DNA of 64,000 nt, from positions 17,145,501 to 17,209,500 of the forward strand of contig CM043869.1 of assembly GCA_023846275.1 (NCBI GenBank), written 5' to 3'. The stretch's first letter is position 1, and each line of letters starts with the position of its first letter. Of this stretch, positions 39,255 through 52,468 are shown one piece after another. Below the pieces are notes generated by a model. The model was not told the origin of the DNA. It did not search any database and saw nothing but the letters and a program-made list of their open reading frames with translations. The position numbers were made by a program, and so were the translations under genes. This DNA is from Vanilla planifolia. Its lineage: Eukaryota > Streptophyta > Magnoliopsida > Asparagales > Orchidaceae.

Positions 39255-39261
39255 TATATAA
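39255..39261 (+). promoter_or_regulatory. TATA box at Pol III snRNA spacing
   Basis: TATATAA begins 24 nt after the USE. In plants this short spacing is typical of Pol III snRNA genes such as U6, whereas Pol II snRNA genes have about one extra helical turn (33-34 bp). The motif and spacing are read directly; polymerase choice is inference. Confidence 0.6.
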
Positions 39262-39284
39262 GCATTCATGCGGGAGTAACATTT

Positions 39285-39483
39285 GAGCCTAATTGGGCCT
39301 GGCTCCCTCCTTGTGTGCATAGAAATTCATCACCTGTGCATACTTGTAATATACAGGTTTATTGGGTTTGACCCAATCCATTTAGGTTTATACTTGGTTT
39401 AAGTGCTTCCCAGCTCAATCCAATGCCTTATCCCATCCAGTTCATGAGTTCATCGTTATCAAGATTGAGATGGGCTTCATTTT
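39285..39483 (+). ncRNA. Candidate Pol III small RNA downstream of USE/TATA
   Basis: U6-like geometry (start about 23 nt after the TATA box) places the first base near G39285. From there no run of four T occurs until TTTT at 39480-39483, although the surroundings are very T-rich, giving a possible transcript of about 195-199 nt. The stretch is clearly more GC-rich than its neighbours. Simple hairpins: GAGCC/GGCTC (39285-39289 with 39301-39305, at the predicted 5' end), ACCTGT/ACAGGT (39332-39337 with 39353-39358) and ATTGGGT-TTG-ACCCAAT (39361-39377). It does not match U6, U3 or 7SL as I know them. It may instead be the transcribed part of an LTR. Confidence 0.3.
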
Positions 39484-39585
39484 GTTTCAACTATTTCCTG
39501 ACCCGAGGCTTTGCAAGTGCTCCACTCAGGCTTCCTCGACTCGAGAGCTTTGCATACAAGCTCAGATGTGATGAAAATATTGTAT

Positions 39586-39611
<26 letters not shown>
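39586..39611. repeat. TA microsatellite
   Basis: About 12 TA units inside the left repeat copy. The right copy has an AT tract at the matching position (51323-51352). Confidence 0.9.
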
Positions 39612-39619
<8 letters not shown>

Positions 39620-40567
39620 TAATTTTAATTATGATAAATTAAATAGAATTGTTTTCTTATTTAATCAAGGTTTTGCAATCAAACTAACATAAATGTACAA
39701 AGATACAAAAATAAGATTTAATCAAGGAAAGAACAATTAAAAAATAGAATCATGTTTCTTAAATCAACGAATAGTTTAAGTAGGATTTGAACTAAAAAAA
39801 TTGAGTGATTAAAAAATTGAATCATATTAGCTTAATAGATCAAGAAGATTATTGAATAATTTGGATGCCTAAATATGATGATACGAAAATAGAGTACTTT
39901 AAAATCAATAAGCAAAGATTCTATTTCATAGTAAAAGAAAACTTTGTCAAAGCTGATGCGCATGTTTTCAATACTTAAAGCTTGCTAAACACACCAAGGT
40001 GCTTTGAAGACCGCAAGTTCATCATTTTCAAAATGAATAACTTTTTCTTAGCATGTATAACTTATTTCATACTAAACAAGTCTATTAGAATAAAATACTA
40101 AATATTTAATATTTGATTCATCAAACACAAAGACGACTCAACAATATTAATAATAGAATGCTATTTCACCATTTTCATATCATTAATTCAAAAGTTTATT
40201 TTATATCACAGGTTTCTAAAATACCTCTTATAACCTTTCAAATAGTTATAAAGAAAAATTTATTCATTATGTGTCACTTTGATTTACCCTTCTTATTGTG
40301 TTAATGGCTTCCCAAAATGTAGATATAATAAATAATAAGTATAAAATATAATAACCAAATATAAATAATAATAATAATATTTATATTTAAAAGAATAAAT
40401 GTTGAATTTAACTGTTTAATAGCATTTCATGGCAATTATAGTATAATACACTCCACATACATATATTAGAATAATATTGCCTTCGTCAACTAATAAGGCT
40501 TATATAGCCTATTATGCTATTTATTTTCTTTCCTCTATTTTGTTTCTCATCTATTTTTTATTTTACT

Positions 40568-40682
<115 letters not shown>

Positions 40683-43168
40683 TTATATTTAATTTTATGT
40701 TATCATATTAGAGTAGATAACCTATAAGGCTTATCTACTTCATCATTTACTTTCTCTTGTATTTATATCATATTTATATAGTAAGAAATTTATAAACCAA
40801 ATTTGTGTATATATATCATTAATCTCAATATTATGACGACTTTGATATCATGCAATATACATAAATAAAAGGCCATGCTCATGAACATATCGGTGTATTC
40901 TTTGAATGCTATTTTTCTTTTTTATATTTTTAATATAAGATTTACCTTCCCAAAATCTTGGGTCGCATTCTAATCTTTCTTTTTTTATTCTTACATCAAA
41001 AGTCAAATGCAACATAATTAATAACAAGCTATTTCATAACTTTCTACATTCTTGATGCATCCCTTAACATTTCATTAGATTATTACATTACTTTTACTTA
41101 CTATATGAAATATTAAGTGTAGTGTACTATATGTTGTTCCTTTAGTTTAGTTTTTCAAACTATCGATGCTTTGCTTACAGACTACCTAAAACTATAACCT
41201 TGTCATTTGAACTTAGCATACTATCTGTTTTTTCTTCAATACAATATGTTGAAGAAACTTTATTATTTATTCAGCATACCTTACTCTTAACTTGTTGCAC
41301 TTTACATCATGAACTAAATGTGCAATACTTAAAATATTAATGTATTGCATATTTTTCTCAAGAAATTTAGTTCCTATTCCTCTTAAATTAAATATATCAT
41401 ATATAATGTATTGATGTATTTTACATTGCTCTCAAGAAAAATGGCTTTCTATTTCTTCTAAACTTCATTATTATATGGTGTATTAAAACACTTCACATGG
41501 ACAAAAAACTAACCTTCTTTTGTCAAAATTTCACTTACCCATTAAGGAAACAAATAACACAATCTCCTAATACAATATACAAAGAATAATATTTAACTAC
41601 TTATAATAAAAAATTATTAATAGTAATAAAAACTAAAGATACATTATACGGTGGATCATAACTAAAGGAGGGAGAAGATGTACTATTTTCCTTAGAGGCA
41701 TGAAATCCAATTAAAGAATTATTTAATAAAATTTTATAATTTTTAGAACTATTACTATTTAATGAAAATTGTATATCTTTAAAAAAAAATATATAAGAAA
41801 AATGTTAAATAAGAAAGATTAAATTTTTAAAAATATATCATTATAATATTATGAATTTGCATTTAAATTGGACATAACCATAAAGGCCAAAATTATAGAA
41901 AAATGTTATTACAAGTATTTTTTACAAAAGGAATTTATTAAAATTGTTGACTTTCTCATAAAAAATTGAAAAGTTTATAAAAAATATATTTTACTTGGAG
42001 CTTAATACTATTATTTTTATGACAATTTGACATGTCTAAGTTGCCATAATTATTGGAAAATATATCGTTTAAATGTTTTTTAAAAAAAATATATTAAACA
42101 AGTGTCAAAACATTATGAAAATTTCAAGGATAATAGAATTTTGTGAGTAATTTATTTTAAAATTTACTAAAAACTTTTTTTATGGTTTCTTAAGTCAAAA
42201 GATTTATGGAATTAAAATTAGCTTAATATTTTAATTAAAATCAAATATATTTAAATTTGTTTAATTTCTTTATATCAAACCTAAATCTAATAGAACTGGT
42301 GATTGAAATTGTGTGAACCATGGAAGAATTGAGAGATTTCAAAATAATGTTGGAGTAGCTTTCACTCTATTTAAGTTTAATGTGTTAAGGTAGATGAAAT
42401 AAACAATTTTATCGATTTGGGAAATCATAAGTGTGTAGGAAAAACTAATATTGAAAACATTTCAAATAAAAAAAACTATAAAATGGGATATCTTATTGGA
42501 GAAGATGGCTTTTGACATTACATCAAAAAGTTAGAGAATATTGTGCAAGAATTTAAGAGAATCTTGTGATCAAGCTTTGTCAAAATCTCAAATTAGGGTT
42601 TTTTTTTCATTTAACATTTTAGAAAGTGAAGCCAAAATGGAATGGAAGCTTTGAGCTTCATGAAGCTCATAGGAGGTTATAAAATAATTCAACTCTAGGT
42701 GTGACGACGACATTTAATTTTGAGCTAAGTGATTATAAACCTTATTGGTATTTGTTTTATTTTTGATAAATTGTAATGTTAATAGTCAACATTAAGGATT
42801 ACATGAAATGAAAAACCCAAATTTTGGTGAACTTTGATGCTTGGACTTTTATGTTAAGTTTTATATTATGTACTTCTCACATGCTTATTTAATTTCTAAC
42901 AAGTTTTTTTACAAGGCATTTACATGGTTGGCATGCAAAATTTTTCATGTGAGCATTGACATGTGGGATAGGAAACATTTCATAATAATTTTGGTAATTT
43001 TGGCTTCAAATTTTTAAAGGTATAAAGATAAGATAATTTCTAGATTAAGATTGGAACAATATCAAGGGAAAGTGTGAGGTCTTTGTAGGTTTGATATGGA
43101 AAGAAGACTCAAAGAAAGTATAACTCAAAGAAAAATTGTTTTGTTATTCCTCCCAACATAATTCCAAC

Positions 43169-43270
43169 AAAAACTAATAAAATACTTAAAAATATCAAAT
43201 TTCTAGGTTTATAAATAAACAAAACCTAATAAAATACTTAAAAATATCGAATTCTAGGTCTAAAAATAAA
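43169..43270. repeat. 51-bp tandem duplication
   Basis: AAAACTAATAAAATACTTAA followed by AAATATC(A/G)AATT(T)CTAGG occurs twice back to back, with about five differences. Confidence 0.85.
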
Positions 43271-44780
43271 GCATACAATAATCCAAAAACACAACCAAAA
43301 TTTTGTGAGGGTGAAAATAAAATATTTTAATTAATATAATGTTTGAGAAGAAACAAACAAGTAGAAAAATGATGCACATACATCCAAAGTATCATACAAT
43401 GTTAAAGCTTAAATAATAAGGTTTATGCAATCTCAATCTAAAAGTACAAGTAGTCTCCAAATACAACATATCTCTCATGAGGCTTATACAATGAAGTAAC
43501 ATAAACTCTCTCATTATGATAGCCCTCATTTTTTACCTCATATTAAAATGGAAGAAAACTAGAATTAATCCAAGAAATTTATGATCAGATTTTGTTAAAC
43601 TTGATCTAGCGAAATATCGTATTTATGCACAAAAATATTATAATAATAATAAAATATTTGATAACATGTTATTATCTCAAACTTGGACAATATTTTTTGA
43701 GTTTTTTAACAGTAAGAACTTTAATAGATAAGTTTAATAAAATTAAGTTTTCAATCATTAGAGACTTGAATAATTTATAATAAATTTTTAAAGATTCAAA
43801 TGTGATTGCATATTTTAAAATGTTATTAATGATATATTTGTTATTTCTAAAATTTTGGCTTATGTAAAAACTAATTTGTGAATGATAAATATGTAAATAA
43901 AAAGTTGACTACACTCAGGTAGATCTATAATTTCGAGAATCTTGTCTCAAAAGATGGAGCTTAGTTAGAGAATAAATTTATAAATATTGAATTGTTAGAG
44001 TCATAATTTTAATTTCTACAATTATGGTTTTGGCTAGCTTTTGATGACCATTTGTTGTGATAGTGGAAATGTGTTTTGGCAACAACTATTTGGCAAAAGT
44101 AAATGCGACATAAATAAATAATTGAAGGAAGTATTGTGTACACATAAGCTTATCATATGCATGTTTTTTTGTAATCTCACAAATTATTTATTAAGATGTT
44201 TAAAGAAGTTAATAGGTGTCATTTTAGTTTGGGTGTTTACATGAGATTATTGAGAACTTGAGTATATGAAGACCATTGAAGAGCTAAGTAGTGTTGTGAT
44301 GAATCACCTATAACCTATAGAAGGAGGTGAGATGAGGAGGTTGTCATTGTTGTGTTGTTGTTTCTGGTGAGTAGAGGAGAAAGAGAAGCATAGGTTAAGG
44401 GCAAACCAAAAGAAAGGAGAAGGGTGAGTTGGGAACCTTTGGGAAAGCTTGTTGTAATTAAAGGAAGAGTTTAGAAGCAAGTAAACAAAAAGAAAGAAAG
44501 ATTATAGTAAGGTAATAATAAAGAAAAATTAGTAGTAACTACCTAAAAAAAAGTAAGCATTTAAGTAATTATTTATTAAATTACTTTCGATTTTAATATA
44601 ATAACATGATTCATTTGAGTTTAAGAACTACATTCAGAATAATTTTGATGCAAGATGAGGTGAATTAGATGTGTTTTTAAGAGAAACTAAGAGGCTTAGG
44701 TTGAGAATATAGTTGTTAATGCATAATGTACAACTATATATAAAATAAAAAATAACTAAATATGACAAGAATGAGAGTGA

Positions 44781-46010
44781 TAAGATTATGATGATGGTTC
44801 ATACAGGGTTTTTGAAAGGATCATACTAAGATGGTACCATTGGTCATATTAATATAAAGAGAAGTATGTTACAATTGAGTTGTGGGGTTCATCATACAAG
44901 GAAAATATAGGTATTATACTCTTATGATAATTTGAGCTATTGAATTCATCATATGAAGTGATACAGATATAAGCTAAGTACAATATAATTAAGGTAAATT
45001 ATGTGATTGTATTGTTATGATTACAAAGATCATATTGCATGATCCTTTGGTTAAGTTAGCTTTGAGATCATAAGGGTATTATTTGGGTCAATTTAATGGT
45101 CATCTTAAGTTTAAGTGAGAGAAAATTTGGCTAAGTAAAGAGGTTAGATTGGTACAACGTACATTATCGTAAAGTATGATGTTTGGATTTTAGTTTATAG
45201 TAAGATCGTATTGATTTAATCATACAATATAGTATTCATATCATATATGTATGATTTGTGGATAAGGTTAGTAGATTGGTGAGAGTAAAAATAAAAATCA
45301 TGTAGTATGATGTGATTAATCATATTATATGATAATTAAGAATAATAACATATAATCAATCAGGAAGCCATATCATATGGTTACAATTAAAAGAATTATA
45401 TTGTATGATCAAGATAATAAGTGACTTGAGGCATTAGTTAAATCAGATAAAAGGATCATATAGAGGATCTTATATGAAATATCATACAATATGATATAAT
45501 TAATCATACTTAATGATCAGTGAGAATTATGAATGAAACGGCTAAGTCCATAAAAAGAAGAGATCATAATTGGACTTATACATTGTGTAACATAATAAGA
45601 TATGATGTCTTAGGGGTTGAGTAAGAATAAAAATATGCAATATGATTAAAAAGAAAGTACTACATGAAGAGAGGAATAATGAATTAATCTTACTATATGA
45701 TGGGATTATCATAATATTATGACTAGTTGATATGGAAAGAGAATAAGAATCATATAGTATGATGTCATGGATCATATTAAAATATTATTAATTAATAAGA
45801 ACTATGCTAAAACAGAGTGAGAAAATATTATAAAATCTTAGTGACTATAAGGTATGTGTAGAAGAAATTAGAATAATAAAGCTCTAGTTTTGAAGGTCAT
45901 ATTGTATGATTATGATCGTAAATATATGATTTATCTCAAGATGCTTAATTTACTAGTTCAACTATATAGTATGGTGACGAACCATACAAGTACTAATTCA
46001 TGATACAACT
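44781..46010. repeat. Cluster of ATCATA/TATGAT palindromes
   Basis: At least eight short imperfect palindromes of the type ATCATA-(2-6 nt)-TATGAT occur in about 1.2 kb: GATCATATTGCATGATC (45029-45045), ATCATACAATATGATA (near 45481-45496), ATCATATAGTATGATG (45749-45764) and TCATATTGTATGATTATGAT (near 45898). Similar words recur at 47370-47600 and 50630-50730. No regular period was found. It may be a decayed repeat array or a matrix-attachment-like region. Confidence 0.5.
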
Positions 46011-46483
46011 TAAGGGTATATAAAGGAGTTAATATAAGTTTAATTTCTTATTAAACATGTTACATACAAGATATATGGTGATCATTATATATAAATGTAT
46101 TTTAAATACTTAAAAAAGATTAAGGCTAGAAAAGGAAGATAAATCTTGAATTTAAGTAGTTAAACTTAGAGGTTATGGCATAAATATTCTAGTAAACTAT
46201 TTTATAAGTTTTTTATGAAATGATATGCTTTTCATATTATCTTTGACTTAAGTATTAAAAATATTTGAATAAGAAAATGTTTTGTCAAGTAACATAATAA
46301 TAAAGTCAATAAGGTAATGAATAAGATAATGATTTAGAATGTGAATATCTAGTATGCATGATTATCAATTAAGGAAATAAGATAGAATAATTGATGTACC
46401 CTTGAATACACTATTCTCGAATATTTCAAGACTATATTATGATTTCACATGGTATAACTATACATGATACAAAATAATGATAG

Positions 46484-46735
46484 TTTAGGACTAGAATAAC
46501 TTATTTATATCTTTATAGTTCTATTATAAATGATATAGTGTGGATATAATCTAAGGTTAAGATAGCTCATTTGTATCTACAAAATTTTACTATATATGTT
46601 ATAAGATGAGTATTGTTTAAGGATAAAATAATCTATAGATATCTACATTATTCTATTGTACATGATCTAAGGCTGGGATAGCCTAAGATAAGGATAGTTC
46701 ATTCATATCTACACGATTCTACTATACATGATGAT
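46484..46735. repeat. Diverged tandem repeat array (about 4 units)
   Basis: Units of about 50-70 bp each contain TAAGG(A/T/C)T(A/G)(A/G)GATAG/AATA..., TATATCTACA or a variant, TTCTA(T/C)T(A/G)TA and CATGAT. Units start near 46484, 46552, 46617 and 46667. The last carries an extra partial unit. Confidence 0.6.
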
Positions 46736-49700
46736 TCTTCAATGTAAGAAGCTCACACAGAATTGCATTCCACGATAATAATTTAAAAAAATTAACTAAT
46801 TCAACTTACATTATAATTACTTAGTTTTCTTATTGACGACTCTTGGATGCTTCTTAAACTACCTTTTTTTTCTTAATCTTTTTTAAATTTTTCTATACAA
46901 TTTCATTTTTTATCTTATTAATTATTATTTAATTTATTATTCACAATTTTTAAAAGTTCATTCACTTGGTTTCATACATTTAATACTTTCACTTTACCCT
47001 AGAACTATATAGTTTGTATATTAAATTCATTTGAAAAATCAAACATAAATAGTATAAAAAATGTCCATACATTCTATTAAGATTCATTGTCCAAAGCTTC
47101 ACATCATACAATCTAATTCCTTTTATTATACTATATTACTAGTAAGTAGTTGATTAAACACTGGGTTGGACAGGCTTTTTTTAGTTTAATCAGTTTTCAA
47201 AAGTGAATTATACCATTTGATTGTTCAATTGGACTATACAGTCTTCAAGTTCTTTACTAAATGATCCCTTATTTAGATAATCCAACTTTTAAGTCTCGAT
47301 CATACTATCTATGGTTGCATCAAATAGTCCAACCCTTAGGTTTGCGCTTAATAATACTTCCATGGAGTTTTATCATATGGTATGATGAATATTCTCATAT
47401 CATACAATTTTTACTATAATGTGAAGTATAATGCTTCAAATTATCATATAGTATAATAATTATCACTATACTATGCAATTTTCTTTGGAATTGGAATAAT
47501 CCAAGTCTTTTTTAGTCATCACATTATTCATTAACCTCATTGTAGCTTTCAACTATTCTTATCATATAATACAATTGAATAGATTATATGATACACAAGC
47601 CACAACTAGTAAAAGTTGGAAATTTCAACTCTAACTCCATGACTAATCCAAATCAAACTTCAATCCATTTAACATAGAACTTCAATACATATTTTTAAGA
47701 AAAAAAATCTTAAGTAAAAGCTTAAATTATTGTTTGGAGAGGGATTCGAGTTCCTTCCTAAGTTTCTATTCTTTGTAACTCCAATATCCTCTACCATAGC
47801 TTAGATCAAGCTAAAGTTGCTTGAGGACCACTCCTTTCCTTCCTTTTTTATTTAAAAACCTTCTCACTTTCTCTTAGTTCTCCTTGCATAGCTGATAGGC
47901 GAGCCAAGGAAGAAATTTTGTTTAAATTTATATATTAATAAATAAATTAATAAAAGATTCTCTTTTTCCTTATTGCTTTTAAAAATTGATAAAAAAATTC
48001 AAATGACTATAAAACATTGTGAATAATAAACAGACAATATCCTCAAGTTAAAACCATCATAAAAGTCTGCTAAAATCTTAGATCTAACTACTATCATCTT
48101 AGCATGTATTCCAAGGTGTGCTAAATTTTATTAATTTTTGGGCTTTAAATCTACACAATTCACATCCAAAAATAAATTACAATTAAGGATATATAAAAAA
48201 AATTAAAATGGGTAGTTATGGGTTTAATAAGTTTACATTGATAGTTAGAGATTTGATCTAACATGTCAACTTGATGATATCCTATGACCTATGGAATTTG
48301 TAAGGCTATTAAGGGACCAATAAAGTGTAAAATATGAAAATTAAGGAAAAACAATTTAAAGAAGTCCTTGCATCATATGTGTAGATATCTTGACATCTTT
48401 TACTTTATTTATTTTTTTGGTGATGATATTAACCAAGCACATGGCATCACCTAAAATTTACATTGTCTTGAAAAGTAGATTGCTTACTAATTTAGTATTG
48501 ATTGACTTAGCAACATTAAAAAAATCAATTCATATCCATACACTTAATTGGAGTCAAGAGGATATTTATGACTTACTTATTTTCTTTTAGATATCATATT
48601 TTAAAATGTAGTCCTTTGGAATGCTTGTGATGTTATTTAAATAAGAAGCATTAGTATGTTACAATAATTGAACAATTTTAAACATAGTTTGAATTCTTTT
48701 TATGTTGCCAATAAAATTTTTATTTCTTCTAATTCAATGTGATTTCAAAGAAAATATTTGATCACCTCATTGTAAAGAAAGTAATATGGTAACTACTTTC
48801 AAAAGAAAATGGGCATATCTATTTTTAAAATAAGAGATTTTATATTAAGGAGGTAGTATTAAAAGAAGATTTTAATCTAATGATTTCTATATAGTTCTTT
48901 TTTATAACAATATAAAAAGGGATTTTTAGGGATTTAAATTTTGTTGTAAAGATATTTTGCTATATATATTTATATAATAATTGGTTAAGAAAATTTATTT
49001 TAAAAAATTATGTGAGAAGTCTATTTGTATATGCATATTTAAATAAAGAAAATAAAATAAAATGAGAGGATAACACAACTTGTTGTTTAGACATGGGTAA
49101 AGTATACAAAACATCAAAATGCATTCTAAGCTATAACTCGAACATGTCTTAGAGCTCATAGAAAGGAAAAACAATGAAAAAATATAATTATTTGCGTCAT
49201 ACATTCCTTTCCATAATGCAATCTTTAAATAGCTTTTTGTGTCTTTGTTTTCCCCTTAATCTCTCTTCTCTCATGTATTCTCACTGAATTCCCTTCTCCT
49301 TACTCTTTGTTTTTCCAACTCCTTCAAAATGTGCTACTAAAACCTTTTCTCTTCCTCTCAGTATTTGTAAAATCCTAATTTTTCTTTCTTATTCACAACA
49401 ATTTTAGTTATGCCCCAAAAATTTCAAACCAAGAACCAACGTGTACCTTTTGTTGGAAATGTGAGAGTGGTGATGCTCACAAGAGTGGAGGTGAATTATA
49501 TAAATAAAAACATAAATAAATTTGTAACATAAGATTGAGAACGAATAAAACTCTTTAGCTTTCACAAACCAGGTCCAATACTCAAGTAAACTATGAATTA
49601 TAAGAAATTTAAAACAAAGTTACCTTAATAATTTTAAAACAATTGCAATAAGCTTTTAAATCACAAACATATTACTTCAAAGCTCTTGAATAATTTAATA

Positions 49701-50789
49701 ACTCTATCTTTAAATGATCAAAAAGTGATTGCTTATAAAAATAATTGATTTTTTTCAAAACCTTTGTGTGAGTATGATAAATAGCAATAAACACAAATAT
49801 TTGTTAAATATAATAGCCCTTATAACTAGTTTTAAAAAAGTTGTTTAGGGTAGAAAACCTTTGAGTGAGAATAAAAGAAGAGTAAAGAACACAATTTGAT
49901 ATTTAGGTGATTTGACAAAACTTTTGCCCAACCAAATCACTAAGCTTCAATTAGAATTCACTCCCATTTTACTATAGTTAGATGGGTCAAACTTAATACA
50001 ATCACACTCATTTTTTTCTATAGCTAGGTGAGAAGTAAGCCTAATAGAAATCCATTATTTTTGTCACATCTAAGTTGGTGTTAACTTCACTCAAAAGAAC
50101 AACAACAATTAAAAATACTTTTATTATACTTATACAAAGTAGTTCAACAAAGTCATATATTATATACTAGAGAAAATAATATAACAAAGATTTAAATGCT
50201 ATAAAAAGATTTTACCAAATAATATAAGAAACTTTGATGCAATAGATGAGTGGATAATAAATTTAAGACTCATAATGCAATAATAATAGTAGTAAGAATA
50301 TGATGTTCCACACTTTGAAGCTCAGCCAGTATGTATGTATTTAGTTTTACTTGTAAATGATTTTGTAGTCATTCATTAGAATATTTTATTTCAAACTCAC
50401 TCTTATTCATATCACACAATGGATAGGACTAATCAAAGTAGTTGTAGTGGATAAAAATCTATTCTTAAAAGGATTAAAATAGTAATTATAATCTTGAGTT
50501 GCACATTGTTCAAGTACGTTGATGATGTCGTATCATGACAATAAGGTTTACACAATGGTCATCCAAATAATGCACTTATTTGTTTAGTTCATTTCTATTA
50601 TTGTAAATGTAACATGCTTATTCGATGATTACATCATATAATATGGATAGAATAAAGTCTCTTGTGACCAAAATCTGAGCTCTCAAAAAAAGAATTTGTA
50701 CTATGTGGTATCATATGATATGTTATGATGTACAAGGATGTCATGCTAAAAAATGTGTTAAAGCTTTAAAAGATATTTTAGATAACTAT
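46736..50789. other. Gene-free AT-rich DNA
   Basis: No gene or defined element. It has 'caatagtccaac' type words at 47160-47340 and ATCATA-type palindromes at 47370-47600. Short open frames (66 codons at 48390, 69 codons at 48995) are low complexity. Confidence 0.5.
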
Positions 50790-51320
50790 TAGGTCACTCT
50801 TTTGTCTAATGAGTTAAATCTTAAATATTTAGTATTTTATTCTGATAGACTTGTTTAGTGTGAATATATTTACTTGTAAAGAACAAATCATATACTTTTA
50901 AAGATAATAAATTAGTGGTCTTCAAAGTATCTTTTAGTATTCAACAAGCTTCAAAGATTGAAGATATGCACATCAAATTTTAAAAGATTTTTTTATAATG
51001 GAATAGAATATTAACTTGTTGATTATTAATTAAAAGATATATTTCTTTATTCAAATCTTACTTGAATGGTTTCTTGAAATTAGAAACATAAGATTCTATT
51101 TTAAATCATTTAATTTTTTTAAATCCTACTTAACATTTCAAATTTGTTTGATCCTTTACTTGATTTAAGAAATATATAGGCTTATTTTTCAATTATTTAA
51201 TCCTTTTGTTGATTAAATTTCTTTGTATGTATCTTTGCCAAATTTTATGTTAAGTCAAATGTTAAAATTTGGATAAATTAAAAAAACTATTTCTATTAAT
51301 TTTTCATAATTAAAAAAAGA

Positions 51321-51354
<34 letters not shown>

Positions 51355-52468
51355 TAAACTACATCCTAACGTGTGCAAACCTATCTTAATGGGCACTCAG
51401 AAACCTTGGGTCAGGAGATAGATAGAAAGAAATCAAGTTGAGTCCAATCTTAACCACTATGCATCTTAAATTTAGTTGAGGCAAGACAAAGGATTGTGTC
51501 GACTGAACTCAAAGTAAGCAGTGGGTCAGGTAAGACCCTTTCCCTATTTAATATGGAATCCTGTAAGTAATCGAGTGGTTAGTGGTTGAATTTTTTAACA
51601 TGCAAAAGGGAGCCAACCCTATGTACTTGCTCAAAATAGCCACATGATAGAATCCTTATCACATGAAACATTTTTAGCAATTATACTAGTTGAGACTAAG
51701 ATTTTGACACCTATTTTATCTAAAGCTAAAATAGCTCAACACTATTTGATTGCCCATTTTCATGACCTAATTATAAAGATCACGTTTTCTTGTTAAAATA
51801 GTGATCTTGATCCATCTTAATGTTCATTCAATGGGACTAGTCTAACGATGATGATTAATTCTATCTTTTTATGCATCCTTAATCAGACGACTAAGGTTTC
51901 ACCTGCTTGTAAGCTTTTCTTCTAGCATTTGATTGGATGACCAAGATCACGTCCAATGTAATCAGGTGACTTTACTATTTTCATATTTTCAAATATCTAT
52001 CCTCGAATCAGATGACCAAAATCTCTTCATTTTGAATCATATATTTGAGTTCATTCCCACCTTTATCATTGATTAATCAAACAATCCATAATTTATCCAA
52101 CTTGATCGTATGGTCCAAACCTAATCCATCTTGATTTATCGTTCACAACTTATACAATTTACAACCTTTAGTCGAATGGCTATGAATATCTCCAATTGAA
52201 TCCAATAGCTTTAATTGATCCTACTAATAGCTAATTTTAGTCATTATATATGACATTAGAGTAAGTCATTTTGGAAGAATTTTTAAGAGCTTTTTAAGTT
52301 TTTTGGCAACAATTTTTGAAACAAATTTTCACTCATTTTTCAATAACTAAAATAATTTTTTTATATAAACCTAATTATTATTCATGAAATGATTGATGAA
52401 TGTAAACAATATTTTGAAATCTCAAAGAAGGTCACATCATATTCTAACTACATAATAATCTCCCAACA
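50790..52468 (-). mobile_element. LTR-like repeat, right copy of an inverted pair
   Basis: Minus-strand partner of 38484-40136. It reads TGTTGGGAGATTATTATG from 52468 downward, then the 'GATCAA.GATGGAT' rich section, a decayed promoter (AGTCTCAACTAG), GGCTCCC, TCCTGACCCAAGG (51401-51416 region), the AT microsatellite, TTTGAAGACC and the 37/38 anchor (50822-50859). It is more decayed than the left copy. Ends are approximate. Confidence 0.63.
51323..51352. repeat. AT microsatellite
   Basis: Fifteen AT units inside the right repeat copy, at the position matching 39586-39611. Confidence 0.93.

Larger units (their letters stand above)
38484..40136 (+). mobile_element. LTR-like repeat, left copy of an inverted pair
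   Basis: It begins TGTTAGTCCTACTAGG and is colinear, with many gaps, with the reverse complement of 50790-52468. The best anchor is 40071-40108, which matches the reverse complement of 50822-50859 at 37 of 38 positions. Others are TCCTGACCCGAGGCT (39496) against TCCTGACCCAAGGTT, CTTTGAAGACC (40002), and an internal TA microsatellite at the same place in both. Length, TG start and an internal TATA promoter suggest an LTR or a non-autonomous element. The right end is approximate and no target-site duplication was found. It contains the USE/TATA promoter described separately. Confidence 0.65.

Noticed and set aside
39285-39483. U6, U3 or 7SL gene body after the USE/TATA promoter
   Set aside because: The downstream sequence does not begin like, or contain the conserved blocks of, any of these RNAs. 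It is kept only as an unidentified candidate.
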